The translations under genes and the position numbers were made by a program. Positions 52,214 through 62,500 of a stretch of 64,000 nucleotides of DNA are shown here, one piece after another. Each line of letters opens with the position of its first letter. Positions within the stretch are counted from its first letter, which is position 1. Below the pieces are notes generated by a model. The model was given only the letters and a program-made list of their open reading frames with translations. It had not been told where the DNA came from and ran no database searches. This stretch comes from an uncultured Blautia sp. (GTDB taxonomy: Bacteria > Bacillota > Clostridia > Lachnospirales > Lachnospiraceae), in NCBI RefSeq assembly GCF_947654165.1, contig NZ_CANTKB010000014.1, positions 30,800 through 94,799 on the forward strand, written 5' to 3'.

Positions 52214-53887
52214 ATGAAATTTAAAGATATGCCTTATGAAAGAGTAGACTTTGAAAAAACAAAAGAAGAATTAAAAAAACTGATGGAGGCATTAAAAACA
52301 GCAAAAAATGGTGAGGAGCAGTTTAAAATCCATCAAGATTTTTATGCATTGAATGACAGAGTGCAGACTCAGGTGACACTGTGCTCTATCCGCCATACCC
52401 TGGATACAACAGATGCCTTTTATGAAGAAGAACAGAATTATTATGACAGACAGGTGCCGGAATATTCACAGCTCTGTGTGGAGTATCAGAAGCTTTTATT
52501 TGAATCTCCATACAGAAGTGTTCTGGAAGAAAAAATAGGGGAAGTGGCTTTCAAAAATATGGAGATTGCCATGAAATCTGTATCTCCTGAAATCATTCCT
52601 TTGATGCAGGAAGAAAATGAATTGACGACAGAGTATGAAAAACTCCTTGCAAGTGCGAAGATTGACTGGGAAGGTGAGACTCTGAACCTGTCTCTTCTGA
52701 CTCCTTATCTGAAAAACAAAGATGGAGAAATCCGAAGAAAAGCAGCACAAAAACAGAATGACTTTTTCATGAGCATCCGTGAAAAATTAGATGAATTATA
52801 TGATAAGCTGGTGAAAAACCGTACGCTCCAGGCTCAGAAACTGGGATTTGAAACGTATACGCCACTTGGTTATCTCCGTATGCAGAGAAATTGCTATGGA
52901 AGAGAAGAAATCGAAAACCTGAGAAAACAGGTAAAAGAAGTATGGGTTCCATTTGCAGAGAGTATTTTCGAGAAGAGAAAAGAACGCCTTGGACTTTCTG
53001 AGTTTTCCTATACAGATGAACTTGTTTTTGGACCGGAAGGAAATCCACAGCCGGAAGGAACACCGGAAGAAATTCTGGCAGCAGGACAGAAAATGTATGA
53101 AGAATTGTCTCCTGAGACAAAGACCTTCTTTGATTTTATGATGGAAAATGAACTTTTGGATGTATTTGGAAGAAAAACAAAGGCAGTAGGCGGCTATATG
53201 ACGTACCTTCCTGATTACAAAGCACCGTTTATTTTTGCTAATTTTAACGGAACCAGCGGTGATGTGGATGTAATGACTCATGAGTGCGGACATGCATTCC
53301 AGGGCTATCTTGCAGCAGAAGACCCTATTCGTGAGCACGCAGATATCGGCATGGAAACAGCAGAAACCCATTCTATGTCCATGGAGTTTTTCACAGAACC
53401 ATGGTATAAGCTGTTCTTTGGTGAAAAAAATACAGAAGCATACACAAAAATGCATTTGGAAGATGCCGTTATTTTCGTCCCTTATGGATGTATGGTAGAT
53501 GAATTCCAGCATATTATTTATGACAATCCAAATCTGACACCGGATGAGAGAAAACAGGTATGGAAAAAACTGGAGCAGGAGTATAAACCGCATCTTGATT
53601 ATCAGGGACTGGAATTCTTTGAAAAAGGCTGCTTCTGGCAGAAACAGCATCACATTTACAGTTATCCATTGTATTACATTGATTATGTGATTGCACAGCT
53701 CTGTGCTTTTGAATACAAGGCATGGATGGACAAAGACCGCAAGGCAGCATGGGAAAGCTACTTGAAATTATGCAAAATGTCAGCTTCCAAATTCCAGACA
53801 GAACTGCTTGAAGATGCGGGACTGGAATCACCGTTTGAAGATGGTGTCATCGGAAAGATTGTAGAGAATCTCAAGGGAAGTATTTGA
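52214..53887 (+). CDS. M3 family oligoendopeptidase (PepF-like)
   Basis: A 557-residue zinc peptidase. The catalytic motif is T-H-E-C-G-H-A-F-Q-G-Y (HExxH, near residue 357), followed by the third ligand region E-T-A-E-T-H-S-M-S-M-E. It degrades short peptides in the cytoplasm. It follows smpB by 15 bases with a GGGAGA site. Confidence 0.92.
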   Translation: MKFKDMPYERVDFEKTKEELKKLMEALKTAKNGEEQFKIHQDFYALNDRVQTQVTLCSIRHTLDTTDAFYEEEQNYYDRQVPEYSQLCVEYQKLLFESPYRSVLEEKIGEVAFKNMEIAMKSVSPEIIPLMQEENELTTEYEKLLASAKIDWEGETLNLSLLTPYLKNKDGEIRRKAAQKQNDFFMSIREKLDELYDKLVKNRTLQAQKLGFETYTPLGYLRMQRNCYGREEIENLRKQVKEVWVPFAESIFEKRKERLGLSEFSYTDELVFGPEGNPQPEGTPEEILAAGQKMYEELSPETKTFFDFMMENELLDVFGRKTKAVGGYMTYLPDYKAPFIFANFNGTSGDVDVMTHECGHAFQGYLAAEDPIREHADIGMETAETHSMSMEFFTEPWYKLFFGEKNTEAYTKMHLEDAVIFVPYGCMVDEFQHIIYDNPNLTPDERKQVWKKLEQEYKPHLDYQGLEFFEKGCFWQKQHHIYSYPLYYIDYVIAQLCAFEYKAWMDKDRKAAWESYLKLCKMSASKFQTELLEDAGLESPFEDGVIGKIVENLKGSI

Positions 53888-54081
53888 GGAAAAATTGTGA
53901 ATTTTGCGAATGGAAAGATATGTGGTAACATGTTAGGATAAGGCTAAGACACAAAAGAGGAAATCTGTATCATTGTGGGTGGTCAAGACACGTTGCCTGT
54001 TGTATGTGGCAGATGAAAGAACAAAAGAATGAGCTGGATAGATAATAGAAGGTTTTTGGTCTAAGATTTGGAGGTATGCAT

Positions 54082-54333
54082 ATGACAGAAGAAACAAAGA
54101 TGATTTTGGAGGAACTAAAGAAAATGAATGCCAAAATTGCGGAGGTTCAATTGACACTTGAAAATGAGACGAACAGAAATATTAAACTTATCGCAGAAGG
54201 ACATTTTGACTTGAGCCGGAAGCTGGATGAAGCTTTGAAAGTGGAAAATGAGAAGGAAATGCTTTTGATTCGGGTCAATCATCTGGAGAGTGAAGTCAGG
54301 AGAATTAAAAAACGGGTGGAAGCAATGGCGTAA
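54082..54333 (+). CDS. Small coiled-coil protein
   Basis: An 83-residue, highly charged, almost wholly helical protein with heptad-like spacing (M-I-L-E-E-L-K-K-M-N-A-K-I, then L-E-S-E-V-R-R-I-K-K-R-V). No membrane segment. Similar small coiled coils occur in mobile elements and as stand-alone genes in Lachnospiraceae; no function is known to me. The ATG at 54082 has GGAGG 7 bases upstream. Confidence 0.65.
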   Translation: MTEETKMILEELKKMNAKIAEVQLTLENETNRNIKLIAEGHFDLSRKLDEALKVENEKEMLLIRVNHLESEVRRIKKRVEAMA

Positions 54334-54350
54334 AAGTCAGGAGATATGAA

Positions 54351-54380
54351 AAAAGAGTTGTCAGTTCGACAACTCTTTTT
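54351..54380. terminator. Bidirectional terminator after ssrA
   Basis: AAAAGAGTTGTC pairs with GACAACTCTTTT across a 5-base loop; T-runs lie on both strands. It ends ssrA on the minus strand and the coiled-coil gene on the plus strand. Confidence 0.9.
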
Positions 54381-54383
54381 TAG

Positions 54384-54730
54384 TGGACCTGAGGGGAATC
54401 GAACCCCTGTCCGAAAGTCTATCCCTTGCGGCATCTCCCATCACAGTTATTCTTTTAACATTCCCTCACATCACCGCCGGATAACAGGCTGTGACACTCG
54501 GTAGCTTCATGAAATCTTCCATTCTCTCAAAGCTTTGAGAACGAAGTGCCCCGCAAGGTCGATGCCAGATTCCCAGACAGCGGGTGGTCTGGGGCTGACA
54601 AGCTGCAATTAGGCAGCTAACGCTACTTTATTGTTTGCGTTTATATTTAGGTTCCAGGTTGGTACGCAGTCCCGGAGTCTGCGGATGGCTTCCTCAACTT
54701 CAAAACCCCCGTCGAAACCAGTACAAGCCC
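54384..54730 (-). ncRNA. ssrA: Transfer-messenger RNA
   Basis: On the minus strand the RNA begins G-G-G-C-T-T-G (54730), which pairs with C-A-G-G-T-C-C at the 3' end (54391-54385) as a tRNA-like acceptor stem. TTTCGACGGGG follows near the 5' end and a T-arm with GGGGTTCGATTCCCC near the 3' end. The tag frame at 54638-54609 reads A-N-N-K-V-A-L-A-A-stop. CCA does not appear to be encoded. It rescues stalled ribosomes with SmpB (51728-52198). Confidence 0.95.
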
Positions 54731-54793
54731 TTATGACATATGCTTATTCCGGTACGCAAAACAAAAGTTTCTACTCGTTTGAGAGTATCTTAC

Positions 54794-54822
54794 ATGATAT
54801 ACGGTTTTGAAGAGAATGTCAA
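54794..54822 (-). promoter_or_regulatory. Promoter of ssrA
   Basis: On the minus strand TTGACA (54822-54817) and TATCAT (54799-54794) with 17-base spacing, about 64 bases before the mature 5' end; the leader would be removed by RNase P. Confidence 0.8.
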
Positions 54823-54863
54823 GGGATAAACTATATTTTTAACGGCAGAAATCTTTTTTGATG

Positions 54864-54887
54864 TTCACAATTTTGACAAATTTGACT
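54864..54887 (+). promoter_or_regulatory. Three direct repeats before a response regulator
   Basis: TTCACAATT, TTGACAAAT and TTGACTGCT follow one another with a strict 9-base step (starts 54864, 54873, 54882). They lie in the promoter region of the two-component operon, whose -10 may be TATAGT (54890-54895). Autoregulatory binding by the encoded regulator is possible. Confidence 0.4.
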
Positions 54888-54924
54888 GCTATAGTAGAAG
54901 ACAGAATAAAAGGAGGAAGATCCT

Positions 54925-55605
54925 ATGGAAAAAAGAAAAATACTGGTAGTAGATGACGAGAGCAGGATGCGGAAATTAGTACGTGATTTCCTGACCAAAC
55001 AGGGATTTGAGGTTTTGGAAGCAGGAGACGGAGAAGCTGCTCTTGATATTTTTTATAAAGACAAAGAAATTGCACTGCTGATTCTGGATGTGATGATGCC
55101 GAAGATGGACGGCTGGCAGGTGTGCCGGGAAATTCGAAGCCATTCCAAGGTGCCAATCATTATGCTGACTGCAAGAGGAGATGAGCGGGACGAACTTTTG
55201 GGATTTGAGCTGGGAGTGGATGAATATATTTCCAAGCCCTTCAGTCCTAAGATTTTGGTTGCCAGAGTGGAAGCGATTTTACGCAGAACCAGCCAGACAG
55301 ACGAAGATGGTGTATTAAGAGCAGGAGGTGTGGAAATCAGCAAGATTTCCCACATTGCGTCTATTGACGGGGTTCCTATGGAACTGAGTTACAAAGAATT
55401 TGAGCTGCTGGCATATTTTATGGAAAATCAGGGAATTGCTTTATCAAGAGAGAAAATTTTGAATTCTGTCTGGAACTATGATTATTTTGGCGATGCCAGA
55501 ACCATTGATACCCATGTGAAAAAGCTCAGGAGCAAGATGGGAGAAAAGGGAGAATATATTAAGACCATTTGGGGAATGGGATATAAATTCGAGGTGGGAG
55601 AATGA
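54925..55605 (+). CDS. Response regulator, OmpR/PhoB family
   Basis: A 226-residue regulator. Receiver domain with D-D-E at the start, phospho-acceptor D55 in I-L-D-V-M-M-P-K-M-D-G-W and K-P-F-S; winged-helix output domain ending W-G-M-G-Y-K-F-E. Its stop overlaps the kinase start (ATGA). The signal and targets are not visible from the context. Confidence 0.93.
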   Translation: MEKRKILVVDDESRMRKLVRDFLTKQGFEVLEAGDGEAALDIFYKDKEIALLILDVMMPKMDGWQVCREIRSHSKVPIIMLTARGDERDELLGFELGVDEYISKPFSPKILVARVEAILRRTSQTDEDGVLRAGGVEISKISHIASIDGVPMELSYKEFELLAYFMENQGIALSREKILNSVWNYDYFGDARTIDTHVKKLRSKMGEKGEYIKTIWGMGYKFEVGE

Positions 55606-57086
55606 AAAAATCCATAAAAATACGGCTGGCCGTAACCTATATTGGGATTATGTGTATTTCTTTGGCAGTTATGCTCCTGGTCAATTCTTTTTTTCTGGAA
55701 AAAGTTTATCTGTATAAGAAAACAGAGTCCCTGAAAAAAGTATATAACACCATGAACGATACCAAAGACGCATTGGATTATAGTTCTTTGGCTTCTGACG
55801 ATGCGTTTAAACGATATTGTGACGAAAAAAATCTTTCCATGATTGTTGTGAACCGTTCCACCTCCAGAATCGTATTTGCCTATGCAAAAAATTCAGAACG
55901 TCTGTATTCAGAGATTCAGTTTGGTGTTCTGGATGATTTTATAAGAGGTAAAAGGGAAGTTCTGGAGTCAACGGAAACCTATCTTGTAGAAAAGAAAACA
56001 GATGACAGCAAAGCCATGGATTCTCTGAATATGGTGGGAATGCTGGATAATGGAAACGGATTTCTGATCACAACCCCTGCACAGAGCTTGAAAGACAGTG
56101 CTTTGATCTCGAATGTGTTTTATCTGTATATCGGTCTTGCCACTATTCTGGTAAGTTCTATTGCAATCTGGTTTATTTCCAGGCATATTACCAAGCCCCT
56201 GCAGCAGCTTTCGGATCTATCTATGGAGATGGCAAACCTAAATTTTGAGGCAAAGTACACCAGCACCAGTGAAGATGAAATCGGTGTTCTGGGAAATAAT
56301 CTTAATCGGATGTCAAAGGCTCTGGAAAAGACCATATCCGAGCTTCAGACGGCAAACAATGAATTACAGAAAGACATTGAAAAGAAAGAACAGATTGATG
56401 AAATGAGGAAAGAATTTTTGTCCAATGTATCTCACGAATTGAAAACCCCCATTGCTTTGATTCAGGGGTATGCAGAAGGGCTTCAGGAATGTATCAATGA
56501 TGATCCGGAAAGCAGGGAATTCTACTGCGAAGTGATTATGGATGAGGCAGCAAAAATGAATAATATGGTGAAAAAGCTGCTTACACTGAACCAATTAGAG
56601 TTTGGAAATGATACCGTGACCATGGAACGGTTTAATCTGACAGATCTGGTAAATGGTGTGGTACAGTCTGCTCAGATTCTTGCGTCCCAGAAAGAGGCAG
56701 AAATCAGCTTTCTTCAGACAGAACCGGTGTATGTGTGGGGAGATGAATTTAAAATAGAGGAAGTCGTGACAAACTATGTATCCAATGCCCTGAATCATGT
56801 AGATGGTGAGAAAAAAATTGAGATTAAAGCTGTGCGAAGAGATGATGTGATCAGATTGTCAGTCTTTAATACCGGAGAAGTGATTCCGGAAGAAGATTTG
56901 GAAAAAATATGGATTAAGTTTTACAAGGTTGACAAGGCCAGAACAAGAGAATATGGGGGAAGCGGCATTGGTTTGTCTATAGTAAAGGCAATTATGGACA
57001 GTATGAATCAGAAGTGCGGTGTGATTAATTACGAAAATGGTGTAGAATTTTGGTTTGAACTTGCTTGTGGAGATAGATTCTGTTAA
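55602..57086 (+). CDS. Sensor histidine kinase
   Basis: A 494-residue kinase. Membrane helix (about 8-30), an outside sensor domain (about 31-165), a second helix (about 170-192), HAMP (P-L-Q-Q-L-S-D-L-S), coiled coil, then the phospho-acceptor H278 in S-N-V-S-H-E-L-K-T-P and ATP-binding N, G1 and G2 boxes (N-Y-V-S-N-A-L-N-H, G-G-S-G-I-G-L-S-I). A typical extracytoplasmic-sensing partner of the preceding regulator. Confidence 0.94.
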   Translation: MKKSIKIRLAVTYIGIMCISLAVMLLVNSFFLEKVYLYKKTESLKKVYNTMNDTKDALDYSSLASDDAFKRYCDEKNLSMIVVNRSTSRIVFAYAKNSERLYSEIQFGVLDDFIRGKREVLESTETYLVEKKTDDSKAMDSLNMVGMLDNGNGFLITTPAQSLKDSALISNVFYLYIGLATILVSSIAIWFISRHITKPLQQLSDLSMEMANLNFEAKYTSTSEDEIGVLGNNLNRMSKALEKTISELQTANNELQKDIEKKEQIDEMRKEFLSNVSHELKTPIALIQGYAEGLQECINDDPESREFYCEVIMDEAAKMNNMVKKLLTLNQLEFGNDTVTMERFNLTDLVNGVVQSAQILASQKEAEISFLQTEPVYVWGDEFKIEEVVTNYVSNALNHVDGEKKIEIKAVRRDDVIRLSVFNTGEVIPEEDLEKIWIKFYKVDKARTREYGGSGIGLSIVKAIMDSMNQKCGVINYENGVEFWFELACGDRFC

Positions 57087-57131
57087 ACTAAAAAGATGGA
57101 ATATTATTCAAAATACAAGGGAGGAAGTTTG

Positions 57132-57815
57132 ATGCCGCCATTACAGGGACAATGGCTGGAAGCCTTAAAGCCGGAATTTAAGAAACCATATTATAAAGAA
57201 TTGTTTGAAAAAGTCGGACAGGAATATCAGCAGAGAAAGATCTTTCCTGCTCCGGATGATATTTTTAATGCCTTTCATTTTACTCCTTTGGATCAGGTAA
57301 AGGTGGTGATCCTTGGACAGGATCCTTACCACAATGACGGGCAGGCACATGGACTGTGTTTTTCTGTGAAGCCTCAGGTGGAGACCCCTCCGTCTCTGGT
57401 AAATATTTATCAGGAGCTGCATGAGGATTGTGGATGTTATGTTCCTGATAATGGATATCTGGAAAAGTGGGCAAGGCAGGGGGTACTGATGTTAAACACC
57501 GTGCTGACCGTGCGTGCTCACCAGGCGAATTCCCACAGAGGGATCGGATGGGAAAAGTTTACGGACGCAGCGATCCGGGTTCTGAATGAGCAGGACAGAC
57601 CCATTGTCTTTTTGCTTTGGGGAAGACCTGCTCAGATGAAGAAGAGCATGCTCAACAATCCAAACCATCTCATACTGGAAGCTCCTCATCCCAGTCCGTT
57701 GTCTGCCTACCGGGGATTTTTCGGATGCAGACATTTCAGCAAAACCAATGAATTTCTGCAGAGCAGAGGATTGGAACCTATTGACTGGCAGATAGAGAAT
57801 ATACAGGGGAATTGA
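57132..57815 (+). CDS. ung: Uracil-DNA glycosylase
   Basis: A 227-residue family 1 UDG. The catalytic G-Q-D-P-Y-H-N motif (about residues 64-70), F-S-V, and H-P-S-P-L-S-A-Y-R-G-F-F-G are intact. It removes uracil from DNA to start base-excision repair. The ATG at 57132 follows GGGAGG; an ATG at 57096 in frame has no site. Confidence 0.97.
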   Translation: MPPLQGQWLEALKPEFKKPYYKELFEKVGQEYQQRKIFPAPDDIFNAFHFTPLDQVKVVILGQDPYHNDGQAHGLCFSVKPQVETPPSLVNIYQELHEDCGCYVPDNGYLEKWARQGVLMLNTVLTVRAHQANSHRGIGWEKFTDAAIRVLNEQDRPIVFLLWGRPAQMKKSMLNNPNHLILEAPHPSPLSAYRGFFGCRHFSKTNEFLQSRGLEPIDWQIENIQGN

Positions 57816-57820
57816 AAGAC

Positions 57821-59458
57821 ATGGGAAAGAAAAAAGATAATACTTTGGTAAAAAATGCCTCTTTTTTGATGGTTGCCGCATTGATTTCTAAAATCATCGG
57901 ATTGATCTATAAAAGTCCTTTGTCCAATACCATGGGAAAAGAAAGCTTTGGCTGTTTTCAGTTTGCACAGAATGTATATTTTATTTTGCTGATGATTGCA
58001 TCTTTCAGTATCCCACAGGCAGTCTCTAAAATTATGGCAGAGAGACTGGCCTTTCGCAGATATCGGGATGCTCAGAGGATTTTCAAAGGAGCATTGCTTT
58101 ATGCAGTGATCATGGGTGGTGCCGTGGCAATCTTCTGTGTAGTGGGAGCACCTATTTTGGTGCCGGATAAAATGGCCAATGCAAGACTTGCTCTGCAGTT
58201 CTTGGCACCTACCATTTTTATTTCCGGTATTTTAGGTGTGTTCAGGGGATATTTCCAGGCATACCGCAACATGCTGCCTACTTCCATTTCTCAGATCGTG
58301 GAACAGATTGCAGTGGCAGTGGTAGCTCTTGTGATGGCCAATGTGATGGTGCATCATTTTGCAGGAGCTGATCCGGATGTGTTGAGAAGCTGGAGTGCAG
58401 CAGGTGCTACTATGGGAACCGGTGCCGGTGTGACAGCCGCTCTGGTGTTTATGTTGTTTGTTTATAAGGTCAATCACAAGATCATTCAGAGAAAGATTGC
58501 AAGGGATAAAGTTTCCGTAGGAGAAAGTTATAGGGACGTAATGAAAACCATTGTATTGATTGTTGCACCGATTATTTTAAGTGCATTTTTATACAATGTA
58601 AACGGCTATGTAAACAGTATGATCTATACCACTGTATCCGGAATGAAAGGATTAAAAAGCAGTATTGTAGAGGGTCTTTATGCAGAGTGTGGATATTTTC
58701 TTACAATCATCAATATCCCTCTGACTCTGTCCAGCACAGCACCTACTTCCATGATGCCGGAAGTCTCCGGATATTATGCAAAAGGTGACATTAAGACAGC
58801 AAAGGAACGTATCGACAAGGCCACCTGGCTGAGTATGTTTATCTCGATTCCATGCAGTGTGGGATTATTTGCTCTGGCAGGCCCAATTACAAAGCTGTTG
58901 TTTTCTACCACAGACGGTACAGCGGGATATCTGATGATGCTGGGTGTGATAACGGTCATCATGAATGGGATGTCTAATATTTCCAACGGTGTGCTGCAGG
59001 GAATCGGGAAAGCAAATATTCCAATGATAAATGCAGCGATCGCACTGGTGTGTGATGTTGTGGTTGTAGTAATCTTGATGTTTACCACAAATCTGGGAAT
59101 TTACAATGTAGTGATAGCCATGATCGTCTATGCACTTGTGATGTGTGTGTTAAACCACAGGGCTATGAAGAGAGAACTGGGATACAAAAATCCATGGAAG
59201 GAAGCGTATATTCCTCCGCTGGCTGCTTCTATCCCTATGGGACTGGTTGCATTTGTGACCTACAAAGGAATTTATGCATTGGTGAAAAATTTTCCTGCAT
59301 CTAATTTCCTTGCACTGGTGCCCGCAATTTTATTGGCTGCCTGTGTTTATTTCCTGACATATCTGATGTTTGCAAAGCCGGGTGAAGAAGATCTGGCAGG
59401 AATACCGGGGGGAAGGACTTTAGTGCAGATTACCAGGAAACTGCCTTTTGGAAGATGA
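57821..59458 (+). CDS. MurJ/SpoVB-like polysaccharide flippase
   Basis: A 545-residue membrane protein with about 14 hydrophobic segments. The start K-N-A-S-F-L-M-V-A-A-L-I-S-K-I-I-G-L-I-Y-K and G-K-E-S-F-G-C-F-Q-F-A-Q-N mark the MOP-superfamily polysaccharide/lipid II flippase group. It is longer than the SpoVB-like protein at 30961-32286 and has the length of MurJ/YtgP-type proteins. The ATG at 57821 has AGGGGA upstream; the in-frame TTG at 57812 abuts it. Confidence 0.88.
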   Translation: MGKKKDNTLVKNASFLMVAALISKIIGLIYKSPLSNTMGKESFGCFQFAQNVYFILLMIASFSIPQAVSKIMAERLAFRRYRDAQRIFKGALLYAVIMGGAVAIFCVVGAPILVPDKMANARLALQFLAPTIFISGILGVFRGYFQAYRNMLPTSISQIVEQIAVAVVALVMANVMVHHFAGADPDVLRSWSAAGATMGTGAGVTAALVFMLFVYKVNHKIIQRKIARDKVSVGESYRDVMKTIVLIVAPIILSAFLYNVNGYVNSMIYTTVSGMKGLKSSIVEGLYAECGYFLTIINIPLTLSSTAPTSMMPEVSGYYAKGDIKTAKERIDKATWLSMFISIPCSVGLFALAGPITKLLFSTTDGTAGYLMMLGVITVIMNGMSNISNGVLQGIGKANIPMINAAIALVCDVVVVVILMFTTNLGIYNVVIAMIVYALVMCVLNHRAMKRELGYKNPWKEAYIPPLAASIPMGLVAFVTYKGIYALVKNFPASNFLALVPAILLAACVYFLTYLMFAKPGEEDLAGIPGGRTLVQITRKLPFGR

Positions 59459-59473
59459 TCAAAAGAATAGAAG

Positions 59474-59520
59474 ACCCCATAAAGAGAAAACAGATTTTGA
59501 AGTCTCTTTATGGGGTATTT
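59474..59520. terminator. Bidirectional terminator, flippase and activase genes
   Basis: ACCCCATAAAGAGA pairs with TCTCTTTATGGGGT (14 bp perfect). It lies between two converging genes. Confidence 0.88.
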
Positions 59521-59523
59521 CTA

Positions 59524-62500
59524 TTACTGAAGTTTTTTAAATGCAGTGGAAAGCATTAATTTAATACGGTTCAACTGATTGACTTCACTGGCTCCCGGGT
59601 CATAGTCTACAGCCACAATATTGGCTTGTGGATAATCTTTGCGGATCGCTTTGATAACGCCTTTTCCCACAATGTGGTTGGGCAGACAGCCAAAAGGCTG
59701 GATGCAGACAATATTTGGTGTATTGCCATGGAGAAGTTCCATCATCTCACCGGTAAGGAACCAGCCTTCACCTGTCTGATTTCCAAGGGAAACAATAGGA
59801 GATGCCATCTTTGCCAAGTCTTCGATTTTAGCAGAAGGAGTAAAGTGCTTACTCTTTTCAAATTCTTTATTGGCAGCACTTCGGATAAACTCAATGGCAG
59901 AAATTCCAAGTTTTCCTTTTTTGGCCAGGGATTTTTTGAATCCCAGATAATCAGATTTAAAATTCAGGTTATAGAAGCAGTAGCACATAAAATCGATGAG
60001 ATCAGGGCAGACAGCCTCAGCACCTTCTTTTTCCAGAAGCTCTGCCAGGTGATTGTTGGCAGCAGGGAGGAATTTTACCAGGATTTCTCCGACAATTCCC
60101 ACGCGAGGTTTTTTCTCGTCCGTAATAGGAAGGGTATCAAATTCCCGTATCATCTGGCGGCAAATATGGTTAAACTGGCTAAAACCGGCATATCTTCCGC
60201 TGAGGAAAGAGATGCAGCGTTTTTCCCATTTCCGATGCAGGGCATTTGCGGAACCCTTCACGGATTCATATGGGCGCATGCGATAAAGACATTTCATCAG
60301 GATATCTCCGAATACCGCACCGTAGGCCAGCCGTGTAGCAAGCTTTGGTGTGATTTTAAATCCCGGGTTTTCCTCCAGTCCGCTTAAATTCAGAGAGATA
60401 ACCGGAATATGGGCTAAATCAGCTTTTGCCAGTGCCCTGCGGATAAATCCGATATAATTCGAAGCACGGCATCCTCCGCCGGTCTGTGTCATGATAATAG
60501 CAATCTTGTCCAAATCATATTTTCCGGAAAGCAGAGCCTGCATGATCTGTCCCACAACCATCAGAGAAGGATAGCAGGCATCGTTATTTACATATTTCAG
60601 TCCCACGTCTACCGCTTCTTTGTTGTCGTTTGGAAGAACCTCCAGATTGTAGCCGCTGGCATTAAATGCAGCCTGCAAAATCGTAAAATGAATGGGGGAC
60701 ATCTGAGGACATAAGATGGTGTAGTGTTTTCTCATTTCCTCTGTAAAGACCACCTTGTTAATAGAAGATAGTACGATTTTTCGCTGCATATGCTGTTTTT
60801 CCTTTACACGGATGGCTGCAAGCAGGGAGCGGACACGGATTCTGGCAGCACCTAAGTTGTTGACCTCATCAATTTTCAGGCAGGTATAAATCTTGCCGCT
60901 GTTGGACAGAATTTCGTTTACCTGGTCTGTGGTCACTGCGTCCAGCCCGCATCCAAAGGAGTTGAGCTGGATCAAATCCAGGTTTTCCTTTTCTTTTACA
61001 AAGTTTGCTGCGGCATACAGTCGTGTGTGATACATCCACTGGTCGTTAACACGAAGAGGACGTTCAATAGGAGCCAGGTGAGAGACAGAATCTTCTGTGA
61101 GCACGGCAATACCGTAGGAGTTGATCAAATCCGGGATTCCGTGATGGATTTCCGGGTCAATGTGGTAGGGACGTCCTGCCAGTACAATACCACGTCGGCC
61201 TGTTTTTTCCAGATAATCCAGGGTTTCTTCTCCTTTTCGCATAATATCTTTCCTGCAGCGATCCATTTCCAGCCATGCTTCGTGTGCAGCTTCCAGAACC
61301 TCCCGGGAAGGGATTTCAGGAAATTCTTCCACAAGCCTTTTGGAGATCGTTTCCTCCTCGGTCAAAGCTAAAAATGGGTTATGAAAGCGGATGGAAGGAT
61401 CCTGCAGCTCATCTACATTGTTTTTGATATTCTCAGCATAAGAAGTTACGATGGGACAATTGTAATGATTTACAGAGTCCGAAAATTCTGTTCGCTCATA
61501 AGGAATGCAGGGATAGAAAATATATTTTACTCCGTGCTTCAGCAGCCAGGAAACATGGCCATGAGCCAGCTTGGCAGGATAACATTCTGATTCACTTGGG
61601 ATGGATTCAATGCCAAGCTCATATATTTTTCTGGTGGATGTGGGAGAAAGCACTACCTGGTATCCTAATTTGGTGAAAAAGGTGTACCAGAAAGGATAGT
61701 TCTCAAACATATTCAGAACCCTCGGAATTCCTACTTTGCCACGAAAAGCTTTATCCTCGGTGAGAGGAACATAGGAAAAGAGTTTTTTATATTTATACTC
61801 ATAAAGGTTTGGAATATGGTCTTTATTTTTTTCTTTTCCAATTCCACGCTCGCAGCGGTTTCCTGAGATAAACTGGCGTCCGCCTGAGAATTTATTGATA
61901 GTAAGACGGCAGTTGTTGGTGCAGCCTTTACAATTTGCCATGGTGGTACGGTATTCCAGAGTGTTAATCTTTTCAATTGGCAGCATGGTGGATACTTTGC
62001 CTTTTTCATACCGTTCTCTTGCAATCAGGGCAGCACCGAAAGCTCCCATGATACCGGCAATATCCGGGCGGATAGCTTCACACGCTGCTATTTTTTCAAA
62101 ACTTCTCAGAACCGCATCGTTATAAAAGGTTCCCCCCTGAACAACAATATGTTTTCCTAACTCGGATGCATCAGAGACCTTGATAACTTTATAAAGGGCA
62201 TTCTTAATAACAGAATAAGCAAGTCCGGCAGAGATATCTGCCACAGAAGCTCCTTCTTTTTGGGCCTGTTTTACCTTGGAATTCATAAATACAGTACATC
62301 TGGTTCCAAGATCAATAGGGTTTTCTGCGAATAAGGCTGCTTTTGCAAAATCCTGGACACTGTAATTCAGAGATTTTGCAAAAGTTTCAATAAAAGAACC
62401 GCAGCCGGAAGAGCAGGCTTCATTTAACTGTACACTGTCTACTGTCTGGTCTTTGATCTTGATACATTTCATATCCTGTCCGCCAATGTCAAGGATACAG

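Noticed and set aside
52796..53653. Antisense 285-codon open frame
   Set aside because: Entirely inside the M3 peptidase gene and of Cys/Phe/Ile-rich shadow composition.
53926..53935. TAACATGTTA palindrome as an operator
   Set aside because: A lone 10-base AT-rich palindrome without a clear promoter is expected by chance.
59626..60387. Plus-strand 253-codon open frame
   Set aside because: Lies inside the activase gene on the other strand; no ribosome site and no recognisable motif.
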